Notes under the pieces: model-generated
What the model was told of the DNA's origin: nothing
The model's database searches: none
Seen by the model: only the letters and a program-made list of their open reading frames with translations
Translations under genes and position numbers: made by a program
Assembly (NCBI RefSeq): GCF_016808335.1
Contig: NC_053153.1
Coordinates: forward strand, 19,045,033 to 19,109,032
Direction: 5' to 3'
DNA from: Panicum virgatum
Lineage: Eukaryota; Streptophyta; Magnoliopsida; Poales; Poaceae
DNA: 64,000 bases
Shown: positions 12,460 to 23,389 of the stretch, piece after piece
Numbering within the stretch: the stretch's first letter is position 1
Layout of the letters: each line of letters starts with the position of its first letter

Positions 12460-13616
12460 GCCCATGCTGGCCGCATTTTTTTGCTTTCTAACCTTTTTTT
12501 GCAAAAGTTTTTCACATATAAATCTTTTTTGTAACGAATTGTAGAAATAGACTCTGGGAATCGGTGCCGTAGTCTACGGCGCCGAGCTAACACGTCTCGG
12601 CGCCGTTGTATGTGGCGCCAAGGTGCCACGCCCGTATTCCGAGCCGTGCCGAGCTGGCGCTGACGTGGCTCAAGGTCGGCGCCACATATCTCAGTGCCGA
12701 GGTCCCGAGAGCTCGGCGCCAAGATTTACGGCACCGAGCTCCTGCCATAACGCCTCTGCTTTCTGGCGCCGCTCGCCGGCCACACACGGCCACCTGCCTC
12801 TCGCGCCTGATGTGGTTGGTGTCAGGACCTGCTTCGTGACGTGCCTCCATAAATCCATAAATGATGGTGCTCGGCCATCTGCTCCGCCACGTGCTTGGTG
12901 TCATGATCTGCTCGATTGATTATTGATTCGCTCAAACAACTCTGGCCGCAAGCTCGGGTGGAGCCTCGCTACAGAAACTAGGATACCAGTTTTTCTTCTA
13001 TACTATTGCAAGATCAACTTAGTATTAATCATCAGGTAGGTATGGCATCCAAAATAAGTGAGAAAACACACTTGAAATGTCAGTATATTTGCATGTCATT
13101 CTTACAGTTTACAGAAACTTGGTCAATGGATTTAAATCATCAATCAAAAGACACATACAGACACAAATAATCACACTGCAGGACCTTTCTGTTCTAATAG
13201 GAAAAAGAAAGCTACAATTTTTTATCAAATGGAAAGCAAGTGATATCCAATGGGCTCCATAACTCCTCTCCACAGATTGTCATGACGTTATCGCTAGCTT
13301 GTTCCTTGTCATTGACTCGCCCGTTCTTGCATCTCTGCAAATTGTGACAGGAGCTCGTGGCGCGAGAAAACAGAGAGTGGCAGGAGCTCGGCGCCGTAGA
13401 TCTTGGCGCCGAGTTCGGCACTGAGATCTACGGCGCCGACCCTAGGCCACGTCAGCGCCAGCTCGGCACGGCTCGGCATGCGGGCGTGACACCTCGGCGC
13501 CGTAGACTATGGCGCCAACCACAGGGTCCATTTCTACCATTCGTTACAAAAAAGAGCCTATATGTGAAAAAAATTTGCGAAAAGGATTAGAAAGCAAAAA
13601 TTACGGCCCATGCTGG
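12460..13616. mobile_element. Foldback element with about 280-bp GC-rich inverted repeats
   Basis: The arms (about 12470-12750 and about 13370-13606) are inverted copies. From each end inward they show a T-rich stretch with tttgctttctaa, then ttttttgtaacgaat, then a block dense in GGCGCC motifs such as tacggcgccgag. An 11-bp direct repeat gcccatgctgg is at both boundaries (12460-12470 and 13606-13616), which fits an 8-9 bp target duplication partly overlapping the termini. The central 0.5 kb is AT-rich and not palindromic. No transposase. The superfamily is uncertain: the duplication size suggests Mutator-like or hAT. Confidence 0.75.
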
Positions 13617-14436
13617 CTTGCTCCACGTAAAAGAGAACAGAGTACAACTGCAAGCAGACATGATTTGGAGCGAATTTTGGATACATGAAAAATTTCCCTC
13701 TAATATTAAATTCAAAATCATGCGGGGTTTTTTTTTCAAATATCAGATTCAAAATTAGATACGTTTTAAGATATTGGTTTCAAAACTAAGAAGAGCGGCA
13801 TAAGTGGGATAAGTATGTATCGGAAATTCATTAGGTCCACCCTGCGGGCCCAATTCAAATAAGGACCTTCACTTGACCTAGTGGGCCTGAGTTGATCGTG
13901 TAGTAACGGTCCAATGAAGAAGAGTGGCCGAACGGAGTTGAAGGCCCATAATACAACGGCCCACTCAGATTCCCAACCGCGAGTCACCCACACAACACAA
14001 CAGAAGCAAAGCGGCGGCCGGCGGCCAGCGACGGGCTCGCCGGGCTCCGGAACAGGACCGGCGGCGAGCTCGCCACTCGGTTGCCGCCGGCGGCTACTCA
14101 AGCCCGGTCGTTTCCAAGGCGGCGCAGCCATCCTAGGTTGCTGGGCGCAGAGTTCGCGTCATCCGTCAGCCATATAAGCAGCAAGTACGGTCTTCATTTT
14201 TCCTTTTCCCCTTCAATCCCAATCTCAGTGATATAGCGATTACCCTTTTGTCCAGCCTCAGATGTTGGCAAGGGCCTATGATTGGAATTAAGCCGACGGT
14301 TTGGATCCCAATTTTCCCTGTCCGGAAAGATCCATAAATGATTTGATTTTGCTTCTTTTCTGAATGCAACAATGAGGTCAGTAATGCCAGTTCCGAGGTC
14401 TGTGTTCTCCGTAGTAATAAGATGTGGGATGCGTCG
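13617..14436. other. Intergenic region without recognised genes
   Basis: The GC-rich part 13960-14130 has overlapping short open frames on both strands, none resembling a known protein. It could be the first exon or leader of an untraced transcript, but nothing supports that. Confidence 0.35.
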
Positions 14437-14535
14437 AATTCCTACAGAGTTAAAATCAAAGATTCAAAGTTCGTGTTAGTTTTGATCACGAACTTTGAAA
14501 TTCAAAATTTGCATTCAGGACGGGACGGAGGGAGT
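14437..14535. mobile_element. Stowaway-like MITE remnant
   Basis: The stretch ends gggacggagggagta, the classic grass Stowaway terminus followed by TA. An internal palindrome around cgtgttagttttgatcacgaac supports a foldback element. The other terminus is not clear. Confidence 0.5.
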
Positions 14536-14925
14536 ATTTAATAATATGTCTGGTAGCTTTCCTGAATTATGACTATGTATTTACACCAACATCAACCACT
14601 ATCGAAGATGGGCACCAACCTACTGCTTTTGGCAATATTTTTAGGATATTCTTCAGAACAGTAACAATTTATGTACAAGTCTTACTCTGCAAAACTCTGT
14701 TTTGAGCCCAGTAAGCCTGCAGTATTTCTACTATTTTTTTACATCAAAGAGTAGTGCAGGAACTAATGTTCAGATAAAGCAAAAGCATATCATATAGTAT
14801 CATTTTCATCACTGGCATGGGCACTGCAGGAATCATTCTCCGTGTATGATGTAAAGACTTATGACAAATCCCAGGTTTGAAGCAATGGACAGCCTATGTA
14901 TGATCTGAAAGAAAAATTACGTAAC
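14536..14925. other. Region 3' of the NBS-LRR gene
   Basis: AT-rich, no coding potential seen. It probably includes the 3' UTR of the minus-strand resistance-type gene. Confidence 0.35.
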
Positions 14926-17900
14926 TCATTTTGGTCGGATACATTGTCCATCAATGTAAACTACACCGACCATTACAATCTTTGGCTTGTCAAGTTCATC
15001 ATCAAGACACCGCTCAATCAGCTGAGAACCACAATTGCAGATTGAAAGTCTTTCTAGAGATGGTGGCAGGCCATTCTCTGGCAATGCCTCAATAGCCGGA
15101 CAGTTCTCTACACACAGCTCTTCCAAAACAGGAAGGGTGCATAGGTTGTCTGGAAGCCCGCACATTTCCCTGCAGTTTCTAATGCTGAGAACCTGCAGCT
15201 TCTCAAGCCATGCAAAGTCAGATAAATCAGCAAAGAATTTGTCACATCCGTCAATCTCTAGGATCTCAAGAGAAGGAAGCTGGTCGAACATGCTCAATCT
15301 GAGGAGTGCTGTGTTCTCCATGTGAAGGTTGTACACATTGAGCAGGGAGCCCAACCAGTCCAACGGCTCTATCTTCCTCTCCTGATCACTTCTTACATGG
15401 GTGCACCCTGTTATTTTCAGGTTCCAAACCGAGAAGAGGATCGGATCCTCATCCACCCATCCACCCTGCGCAACGAAGCATTCACTGATCTCCATTGTTC
15501 GCACAGATGTGTGGAACTTGTCGACAAGCATCTTGGGACAGTCATACAGGTAGATGTCCCTCAATGCAGTAAGATCTTTGAACCCATCTGGGATGTCGCA
15601 GATGACACTGTCACAGTTCTTGATTGAAAAAATCTCCAGGGACTTCAGGAGGTGCTGCTGCTGAAGCAGGCTGGTTGCTAGAGACCTCAGACCATGACAC
15701 TGATGAACTCGTAATATGGTGAGCCGTGATGTCCACCTTCCATTTTTTGATGTTGCCTCCAAGGTTTCTTCTGTTGATGGTTGCTTGTCAATAATCCTTG
15801 GTAGCGTCTCGAGACCAACATTCTCAATGATCATAACAGTCAGTGAAAGGGGAAGATCGGGAAAGGTTGTCAGCCTTGGGCAGTTTCTTATCTCGAGCTC
15901 ACAAAGACATGGAAATGCTATAATTCTTGATTTTGAGTTCCCTGTCAACCATTCTGCGCAATGCAGCATGCCCTCAAAGATGAGCCTCTTGAGCTTCGGA
16001 AACAATTCTTGGTCTGACCGTTGAGGAATAGCACTCACTTTGGTGATAGAAGGCATCCTTCTGATCTCCGGAACCTCAAGGCTTGGCAGCACATGCAGGG
16101 GAGGCAGGGTCTTACAGTTCATGCAGTCTATTAAGTACAACGATGTCACGTTCGACAGGGACCCAGAGCTCTTCATCATCCAAGATGGGAATTTGACACC
16201 TCCATAGCCCATAATTTCCAGATTCCTTAGGTTGTCATGTGGTTGCAAGCACTCAAGTAACTCTTCGTCCTTTGAAATATCTTTGGTTTGGCCATCACAG
16301 CTACTCCATGACAACTGTAGCACATTCAGGTACTGCATTCCCTTCAGCATGCCCTTGCTGACCTCAGTAACATCAACCTGACGGAGATCCCTGATGGGAA
16401 GTTTGCCTCGCAATTGAGTCATTTGTCGCAAGGTGTCTTTGGGCATGCTACCACCAACACTGAATACATCCAATTGTTGCAAATTTGACAGACTCTTTAT
16501 GTCACCTATGCTTGAAATGAACCCCTCACTTGCATACAAATGCCTCAGTTGAATCAAACTTGTAATGCCATTGGGAGTATGCAAAGAAGGAGAATTGCTG
16601 CTGACATCCAGGACTTGGAGGTGGTAAAGCTGGCATAGTGTCTCTGGAAGGTCAATTATTTTGTTTCGTGATAAATTGAGATAGCGGAGGTGTCTGACTT
16701 GGCCAATCTCTGGAGGCAGATATGTTATGTTTCCGCGTGACAGGCCAAGGACTCTCATGCTCTTGGCCATGGAGAAAATGTGAGCCAAAACATCCAGAAA
16801 ATCATCTGATTCACTGAAATCTGCTTGGAACAGAACTGTGCGAACTCGGTACAGGAAACGATGATCAGGGGAAGGCGAAATCTGCAACTCCAAATCACTC
16901 TTCAGCTTGGACAGGTTACTTGTCCTGATCGTCAGGTGACAAGCTTCCTGTGGGACTTCTCCTGAGCTTTCAGTGATCATGAAGAATTGCCTTGTTGCCA
17001 CTGCTCGTGCAAGCTCTTGGATTGAATTGTGGATGACATATCTGTTACCTCCAATAGGTTGCAAGAAGCATCTATGAACCAGTTCATCAAAGAACTCACC
17101 GCCGACGTCCTCCAGCCTCATATCTGAACGATCAGAGTATATCAGTCCCTGTGATACCCACATCTCTACTAGTTCTTCCTTTCTGAACACAGTCATCTGA
17201 GAACATGGCACAATATGCAAAACACTGCTTGAGGCGGGGATCGAGGTGGCGATAACTCAGCCACAATGCCGGTGAGATCCCGCAGACATCTTGGCTCTCC
17301 CACAGCTCGTCTTCCAGCACATTTCTCCAGTGATCCTCATCATCCCGCCGGAAGTACAGCGCCCGCCCGATCGCCAGCGCTGGTAGTGGCAGGCCGGCCA
17401 TCTTCTTGGCTAGCTCTGAAGCAATTTGCTCTATCGTTGACAACTCCTCCTCATCCTCCTCGACGTCGTCCCAGTCGTCCCCCAACAGAGTGCATTCTTC
17501 GGTATCCTCTGTGCTGCCAAATGCAAAATGCTTGAACATCTTCCAGTAATCATCAGATCCTAGAGGGCCCAGGGTTAACACCGGCATTGTGCCGACTGCT
17601 GTCGCAACAGTCTCAGATTGAGTTGTCACAATGATCAAGCTCCTCCTCGCCGCGGGTCGCAGCACCTCCATTAGATCTGCCCACTGGTTTTCGATGACGT
17701 CGGTGATGCCATCAAGCACAAGCAGGAACCTCTTGCCTCTCAACTCCCTGCGCAGAAGCTCCCTAGCGTCATCGGCGTCACGATCCCGGCCGGCAAAGGC
17801 GTGGATCATCTGATCCATGAGCTGGTCCCTTAGCCGGAATGAGCAGGCGACATGCACCCACATCCGCACGGTGAAATCGGCCCTGGCGACCTCGTGGTGG

Positions 17901-18667
17901 AAGATGAACCGCACGAGCGCCGTCTTGCCGGCACCGGCATGGCCGGTGACAGGAAGGATGCCGATGCCGAGGCGGTAGTGCGGGTCGTCGCCGAACCTGA
18001 CTTCCTGCAAGATCTGCTCCACCTCGGCTTCTCTCCCGAAGATGTCGTCCTGCTCGGCTTCCCCTGCGGCATCCTCTGTCTTCCCGGACACGATCGTGGC
18101 GTAGTTCCTCGGCGGCACGACGTGCTCGTACACGGACGCGCACCTGTACGCCGCCTGCGCCATGGTCTCGAGTGCTTCTCGCAGTCCGTGCAGATCGACA
18201 CCGCTGATCTTCGCCTTGGAGCTTTTGCCATGGCCATGGCCGTCGCCGCCAGCAACTGCATTTCTCGGCGTGCTGAAGCAGAGCAGGAACCTGAGCGGGC
18301 TGCGCGGCTTCCGCGCCGCAGTGGTGGCGGGCTGGCGCGCCTCCCCGGCGCCCGCGCCGTCTCCCGCCACGGACTTGACGTCGTCGAGGGCGTCGTCCGC
18401 GGCGTAGGCGGCGTCGAGCAGGTCCTGCACGGCGCGCCCGCCGAGGTCCACGGCGCCCGCGTCGGCGGCGTCCAGCACGCGCCACACGGACGGGAGGAGG
18501 CCCTCGTGGCGGCGCAGGTGGCCCGCGGCGTCCTCGTCGAGCTCGGGCAGCAGCTCGAGGCCCTTGCGGATGAGGCGGGCGAGCACGGCGGCGACGAAGC
18601 CGGACGCCGACCATCCCGCCGCGGACGGCAACGGTACCATCGTCCCGGCGGGCTGCGGCGGTGCCAT
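14926..18667 (-). pseudogene. CC-NBS-LRR disease-resistance-type gene with one frameshift
   Basis: Intracellular immune-receptor family. Reading from an ATG at 18667 (MAPPQPAG), residues 20-180 form an Rx-type coiled-coil region, 242-249 the P-loop GHAGAGKT, 315-321 kinase-2 as LLVLDGI (usually LLVLDDV), 343-350 RNBS-B SLIIVTTQ, and 425-431 GLPLPAL. After RLKQCFAYCAMFSDD the frame breaks between about 17184 and 17197 (net +1 or -2). The continuation in the other frame gives FRKEELVEMWVSQGL, an MHD-equivalent reading IHNSIQELA, and about 20 leucine-rich repeats to the stop at 14926. About 1,245 codons in total, normal length for the family. Everything else is open, so this is either a recent pseudogene or a base-calling error. 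An ATG at 18811 is a less likely start. Confidence 0.85.
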
Positions 18668-18934
18668 TGGGTGATTGCAAGGTGTGTTGTTTGGCGGGAG
18701 CGCTTGGGTGATCGAAGATGGGTGGAGGCAATTGTTTGCTGAAGAAATGGAGGAAAGCAGCTGATTGTTCGAAAAAAAAAAGTCGCCGGTGGCCGGACGA
18801 CGTGCGTGCACGTTCGCGCGGCGAAAGGGTCGCCGGAGTAGAGTTTGGACATCTTCAATTCAAGTTGAAAACGTCAGCTCATCGGTTCGTGTTAAATTTT
18901 CATTTTCTCTCTTCTTCCTCCCTTGTTGAAATTT

Positions 18935-19557
18935 GGGAAAAGCCCGATTTACACCCTCCAACTATCGCAAAAATTTGATTTTCAACCTTAAACTATAAAA
19001 CCGGACAACATAGGCCATCCATCTGTCAAAACCGGGCAAATTTGGCTCCTGGGGTGGTTTTGAAGGTGGTTTTCCATTTTGTGAGAATTAAAAATATTCA
19101 ATTTTACACTAAAAAATTTATAAGTAATTCATTTTAAGTCAAAAAAATTATGAAATGGGTATCAAAAGTTTTCTAAAAATGAAACCTATATATTGTCACA
19201 TGACTTGTGAGCTATTCAGATCTAATTTTTTTATATTCATAATATTTGGCTACTTGCAGTTATACCTATTATTTTTAATAACTAAAATTCAAATGGAGCA
19301 ATAATAAATAGGTTACATTTTTAGAAAAATTTTGGTACTAGTTTCATATTTTTCTGATTTAAAGTGAATTAGTTTTGATTTTTTAAATTTAATTAGATTT
19401 ATTTATTTTTTTAGAAAATGCAAAACCACCTTCAAAACCACCCCAAGGGGCCAAATTTGCCCGATTTTGATAGTTGGATGGCCTATGTTAGTTTCGTAGT
19501 TGAAGGTTAAAAATCAGACTTTTGCAATAGTTCGAGTGTGAAAATTGGACTTTTCCT
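18935..19557. mobile_element. Mutator-like MITE next to the NBS-LRR start
   Basis: Long inverted ends starting gggaaaagcc (left) and, reversed, aggaaaagtcc (right), each continuing about 150 bp with the same motifs (tacaccctccaactatcgcaaaa and its inverted counterpart). A perfect 9-bp duplication ttgaaattt flanks it (18926-18934 and 19558-19566). The AT-rich core is non-coding. It is the same family as the elements at 9692 and 34114. It starts only 268 bp upstream of the NBS-LRR start codon. Confidence 0.85.
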
Positions 19558-19566
19558 TTGAAATTT

Positions 19567-20364
19567 TCATCTCAAGATGAAAAGTCCAGAAGATTTCAAC
19601 TGTAGCAACCGAAAGTTTTGAAAGCATTCAACTAGACTTAACCCCTCTCACAACATCGCTCTGCATGGGCCGCTTTAGTGGTGTGGTCTTTTCAAAGAAG
19701 CAGGGGGGCCGATCATCAGAGGAAAGGATCAGAGTAGGGGGCGCCGATGGGAGGAGGGTCGCCATCGGGAAACTATACATTTCAACAAAGATAATATATA
19801 TATTATGAAAAACCTCTTCATTTCAAAAATGATAATAAATAGAACAAGCACGTACCAAAGAAACAGATGTGGCTGATTTATTTTTTTTAGAATCAGAGAG
19901 GTGGCTTAAGTTGAGAGCATAGCATGGCTTGGTTGACTGTGTAAGCTTCGATTGTAACCCAGTCATCTTACGCTCAAAACAAGATATTGCTAGCTAGCAG
20001 CAGGCGTCTGAACGTGATTGGGCTCAGAATTCTCGATGTCAACCGGCGTCCGCGCGCATAGGCCGGCCGGCCGGCGGCCGCCACCGCCACTCCCCCCCCC
20101 CCCCCCCCCCCCCCCGACAACCCGGCCGGAAACCACGGCGGCGGCGCATCCTAGCGCTTGTGGATATGGAAAACGACGAGCTGGTGGGATCCCCCCTGTG
20201 CCCTTCTTCCGTGACGACGGCGACCGCCTCGGCAGCCGGCGAACTCGACAAGCGCATCGCTTTCGGATATCCCGAGCTCCCGGCCACCTGATCTTCGTTG
20301 ATGTTATCACCACCCTTGCCGCCTAGACCCCGCGCATCCTTGGATCCACATGGGCGCCGCCCCG
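19567..20364. other. Intergenic region with a poly-C tract
   Basis: Spacer between the divergently placed NBS-LRR gene and the small basic protein gene. Its one notable feature is an uninterrupted run of 24 C at 20092-20115. The GC-rich part from 19990 is probably the upstream region of the gene at 20468. The short open frames at 20018-20326 cross the poly-C and are not convincing. Confidence 0.5.
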
Positions 20365-20372
20365 TATTTAAA
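20365..20372 (+). promoter_or_regulatory. TATA-like box upstream of the gene at 20468
   Basis: tatttaaa, about 100 bp upstream of the start codon, in a GC-rich context. Confidence 0.45.
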
Positions 20373-20467
20373 AGCACCTGTCAGCTCGCAGTCGCAGCAC
20401 GGCACGAGCGACCTCGCACTCGTGCCACTAGCTAGCTGTGTATGTGTGTCGAGCAGCTGCGGCGAGC

Positions 20468-21025
20468 ATGAGCAAGCCGCGGGCGCTGGAGGACCTGATG
20501 ATGGCCGTGGACGCCGGCCGTGTCGACCTCCCGACGGTCGGCTCCGAGAAGCAGCAGCTCTTGGCCCCGCGGCGCCCGAGCTACGGCCGCGGCTGGAAGG
20601 GCGCGCCGCCGCCGGTGGTGGTGGCGGCGGCGGAGGCCTCGGCGGACACGAGCTTCGAGTTCAGCGCCGTGGTGAGCTACAGCTCGTCGTCGCCCGCCAG
20701 CATGGTGTTCTCGGACGGCCAGCTCCGGGCGCACCAGTTCCCGGCCGTGCGGTCGGCGGGCGGCGGCGGCAGCAGCCGGGCGGCGTCGCCGGTGCGGCGG
20801 AGCGCGTCCGCGGCCAAGGCGGCGGCGGGCGGGGTGACGGGGAGCAAGAAGCGGGTCAGCCTCGCGGCGGACGGCGCGGCCAGCAAGGCCGCCGCCGCCG
20901 CCGGCAGGCAGGGGAATAAGAAGAGCGGCGGCTTGCTGGGGTGCATGGGGTCCGCCTGCGGGTCGGCGCGCAGCGAGGTGGTGGAGCCGGCCAGGAACAC
21001 CAACCGCAAGGTGGTGGCTGTTTGA
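20468..21025 (+). CDS. Small basic Ser/Ala/Gly-rich protein, function unknown (185 aa)
   Basis: A single-exon frame starting MSKPRALEDLMMAVDAG. An in-frame ATG at 20438 would add 10 residues. In the middle, TSFEFSAVVSY is followed by SPASMVFSDGQLRAHQFP, a pattern reminiscent of the short motif FEF...PADELFFNGRIRP in membrane-associated kinase regulator (MAKR)-like proteins. The rest is low complexity (Ala/Gly/Ser with basic clusters), then KKSGGLLGCMGSACGSARS near the end, whose cysteines might be acylated. Strong GC bias is typical of grass genes and makes chance open frames likelier, but a TATA box, start context and conserved-looking motif support a real gene. The family assignment is weak. 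Confidence 0.6.
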   Translation: MSKPRALEDLMMAVDAGRVDLPTVGSEKQQLLAPRRPSYGRGWKGAPPPVVVAAAEASADTSFEFSAVVSYSSSSPASMVFSDGQLRAHQFPAVRSAGGGGSSRAASPVRRSASAAKAAAGGVTGSKKRVSLAADGAASKAAAAAGRQGNKKSGGLLGCMGSACGSARSEVVEPARNTNRKVVAV

Positions 21026-21289
21026 TCTGATCGCTGAATTGTGGAGTGTTAGCAGTGGGATTATATATATTTATATATACATGTCCTGATCAGTGTGCAC
21101 GATCATATGTAAGCATGCATGATCGAGTTAGTCGTCCATCATTTGCTATGGTGAGATTGATCACGCCTTTTGCCAAAGACAAAAAGAAAAGATGAAGATT
21201 ATATTATTATGCCCCCTCAACTCCATTCTTACTTTCTCTTATCATGCTTTTGATATTGATGCGGTTTCGAATATTAGTAGTTTCTCATG

Positions 21290-21410
21290 TACTCTCTTCG
21301 TTTTAAACTATAAATCATTTTAGTATTTCTAAGTGTTACGTTGAACTCATGTATAGTTTTATGATGTATCTGGAAAATTAAAATGATCTATAATTCAAAT
21401 AGAGGAAATA
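21290..21410. mobile_element. Stowaway-like MITE (121 bp)
   Basis: Starts with a ta then ctctcttcgttttaaactat and ends with the inverted ataattcaaatagaggaaata. The inner parts (aaatcattttag and aaaatgatctat) also pair. TA flanks and the A/T-rich foldback fit a degenerate Stowaway. Confidence 0.6.
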
Positions 21411-21805
21411 GCAATCATACAATGTGAGGATAAATGGCCGATTGTTATGCGAGGAGAGATGGTTGGGAAATAAGACAGTCTTAGAGGAACGAGCGATTTT
21501 TTGTTTTTTTTACAACAGGTGAGACTGGGACCCTCTGTAGCTCGGGCCTCGGTGGTCTCCATTTCGCATGGGCTCGCGGAAATGGCGTGAGGGCCCAGGA
21601 GCCACTTGCTGTTTTGGCCCGTTCAAACAAATCTACGATGGACACCCACTCGAATGTACACCGGGGTCCTGGCGTCCCATTTCAGACCGGAGATAACATG
21701 CTTTGAGTGGTACAGGTCAAAATCGAACGCCTGTGCCGGGTCGAGGACTCGAGGCGGCGACTGGCTACTTACCAGTACACCACGTGTCTCTATTAACTAA
21801 CTAGA
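21411..21805. other. Intergenic region without recognised features
   Basis: Mixed composition. A 64-codon frame at 21606-21800 has no recognisable features. Confidence 0.3.
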
Positions 21806-22309
21806 CTAGACGTATAGTCCGCGCATTTGCGCGGCTAATATTAAGAATTCAAAAAATTACATGTCATTGTATTCTTACTTAAAGATTATACTATTTTTAC
21901 CATACATCATCCTGTTCATTATCGTAAATTATATCTTATTGTTGGTTAAAACAATTCAAATATGATCTACCCATAATAACAATTTAATTTGTTGAGCTTT
22001 AATAATATTATGCATATAATTATTTTTTATTTTTGTTTTATTTTGATTGATTGTTGTTAGCTTTAGTTTTTATTAATAGTATATATTTGTAACTGATACA
22101 TAGCTAAATGACATTTTATATTTAATTTTTCATAATGACATTGGTGGGTTATTTTTAATTAGGCACAGGAATATTTTAGGCTAATTTTATCATAAGGGCA
22201 GTGGTGGGTAATTTTATTTTTCTATTTTTCTCCGATTAATGTGGGAATTTCTAGACCTTGAGAGCAAACGTGGAGACTCCGTTTGTTGGCCAAATAATGA
22301 GATAATAGA
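21806..22309 (-). mobile_element. Non-autonomous Helitron, copy H1
   Basis: Reverse-oriented copy of a family with six members here. Read on the - strand it begins TCTATTATCTCATTATTTGG and ends with a GC hairpin (ccgcgcaaatgcgcgg type) followed about 11 bp later by CTAG. A TC start, 3' hairpin, CTRR end and no target duplication are Helitron hallmarks. About 0.5 kb, no coding capacity. Confidence 0.7.
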
Positions 22310-22991
22310 TATATTTGAAAAGTGATGTTTAAAATATTATGTACTTGAACATTCTGTGCTAATCTGCTGAATTTTTCTGGAGAAAATATTGAACCAACTG
22401 TTTAAGTTTTTGGATGCATATATAAAGACACAAAATGTTTCACGGCATCATAACGAATTTCAAGGCCCAGGTCGACGAGGACAGCCCGTAGAATCGTGTG
22501 GCCCAACAGCCCGTAAAAGAAGACGAGCTTCTAATTCTAGTAGTTTTATTTCTAATTACGACTCGTGGGGCTCTAGGCTGCGTGCGTCTGGATGTACTCG
22601 CTGTGTTGTTTGATTTGTCGGCCAGTAGTTTCTCTCGTACTAAATTAGTACCAACCACCAGCTACTAGCCAATCAGCAGACTGATCTTTCATAACAAATC
22701 AGCACCCATCATCAACCACAACCAACCGAATACAGCGAATTTTATGCGCTGCATGATCCTCGTGTTTGACTCAAGAGACACCAACTCAGGCTGCACACGG
22801 ATACCATTTTGCTTTGAGCTTGACACTGGACACGGACACGGACACGACAACGCACGCACGCAGTACCAGCCTTTCTTCTAGATTGTGGACGCCGGAGTAG
22901 AGAATTTGCATCTGCCCTCCTCGCTCTCTGCCATTGTAGTACAGGCACTACGCGGGTGAGGGTGACCCTTGACATCGGGAGCGATTCATTT
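22310..22991. other. Intergenic region without recognised genes
   Basis: No supported coding region or transposon ends. It contains some G/C-rich dinucleotide-like stretches near 22825-22865. Confidence 0.3.
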
Positions 22992-22994
22992 TTA

Positions 22995-23333
22995 GGCCCT
23001 GTTTCTCACCCCATAAAACCCGTAAACGCAAAAAAAACGTCACATCGAATATTTCGACACATGTATGGAATACTAAATGAAGTCTATTTATAAATTTTTT
23101 GCATGGATGGGTTGTAAATCGCGAGACGAATCTAATGAGCATACTTAATCTATGATTTGCAGCAGTGATGATATAGTAACCATCCGCTAATCATGGATTA
23201 ATTAGCATCATTAGATTCGTCTCGCGATTTACAACCCATCTGTACAAAAAGTTTTGTAAATACACTTCATTTAGTACTTTAAATTAGTAAGATTCTTTCG
23301 CAAAAAAATATTGCGTTTCAACTAAAGAGGGCC
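22995..23333. mobile_element. Tourist-like MITE
   Basis: Termini ggccctgttt and ...agagggcc, flanked by TTA on both sides (22992-22994 and 23334-23336), the 3-bp duplication of PIF/Harbinger MITEs. Most of the element folds back: tcgcgagacgaatctaatgag pairs with its inverse about 100 bp away. Related copies are at 26788 and 58223. Confidence 0.7.
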
Positions 23334-23389
23334 TTAAACTGAAAAGATCAGATCATCATATCGCCTGCGAGGCGGCGACTGCTGTCAGC

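Noticed and set aside
14926..17220. A separate LRR-only gene starting at 17220
   Set aside because: The apparent start there is a TTG, and the sequence continues the upstream NBS frame after a 1-2 base shift, so it is one broken gene.
17778..18858. Arg-rich frames of more than 300 codons over the NBS region
   Set aside because: Out-of-frame shadows of the GC-rich NBS-LRR 5' part.
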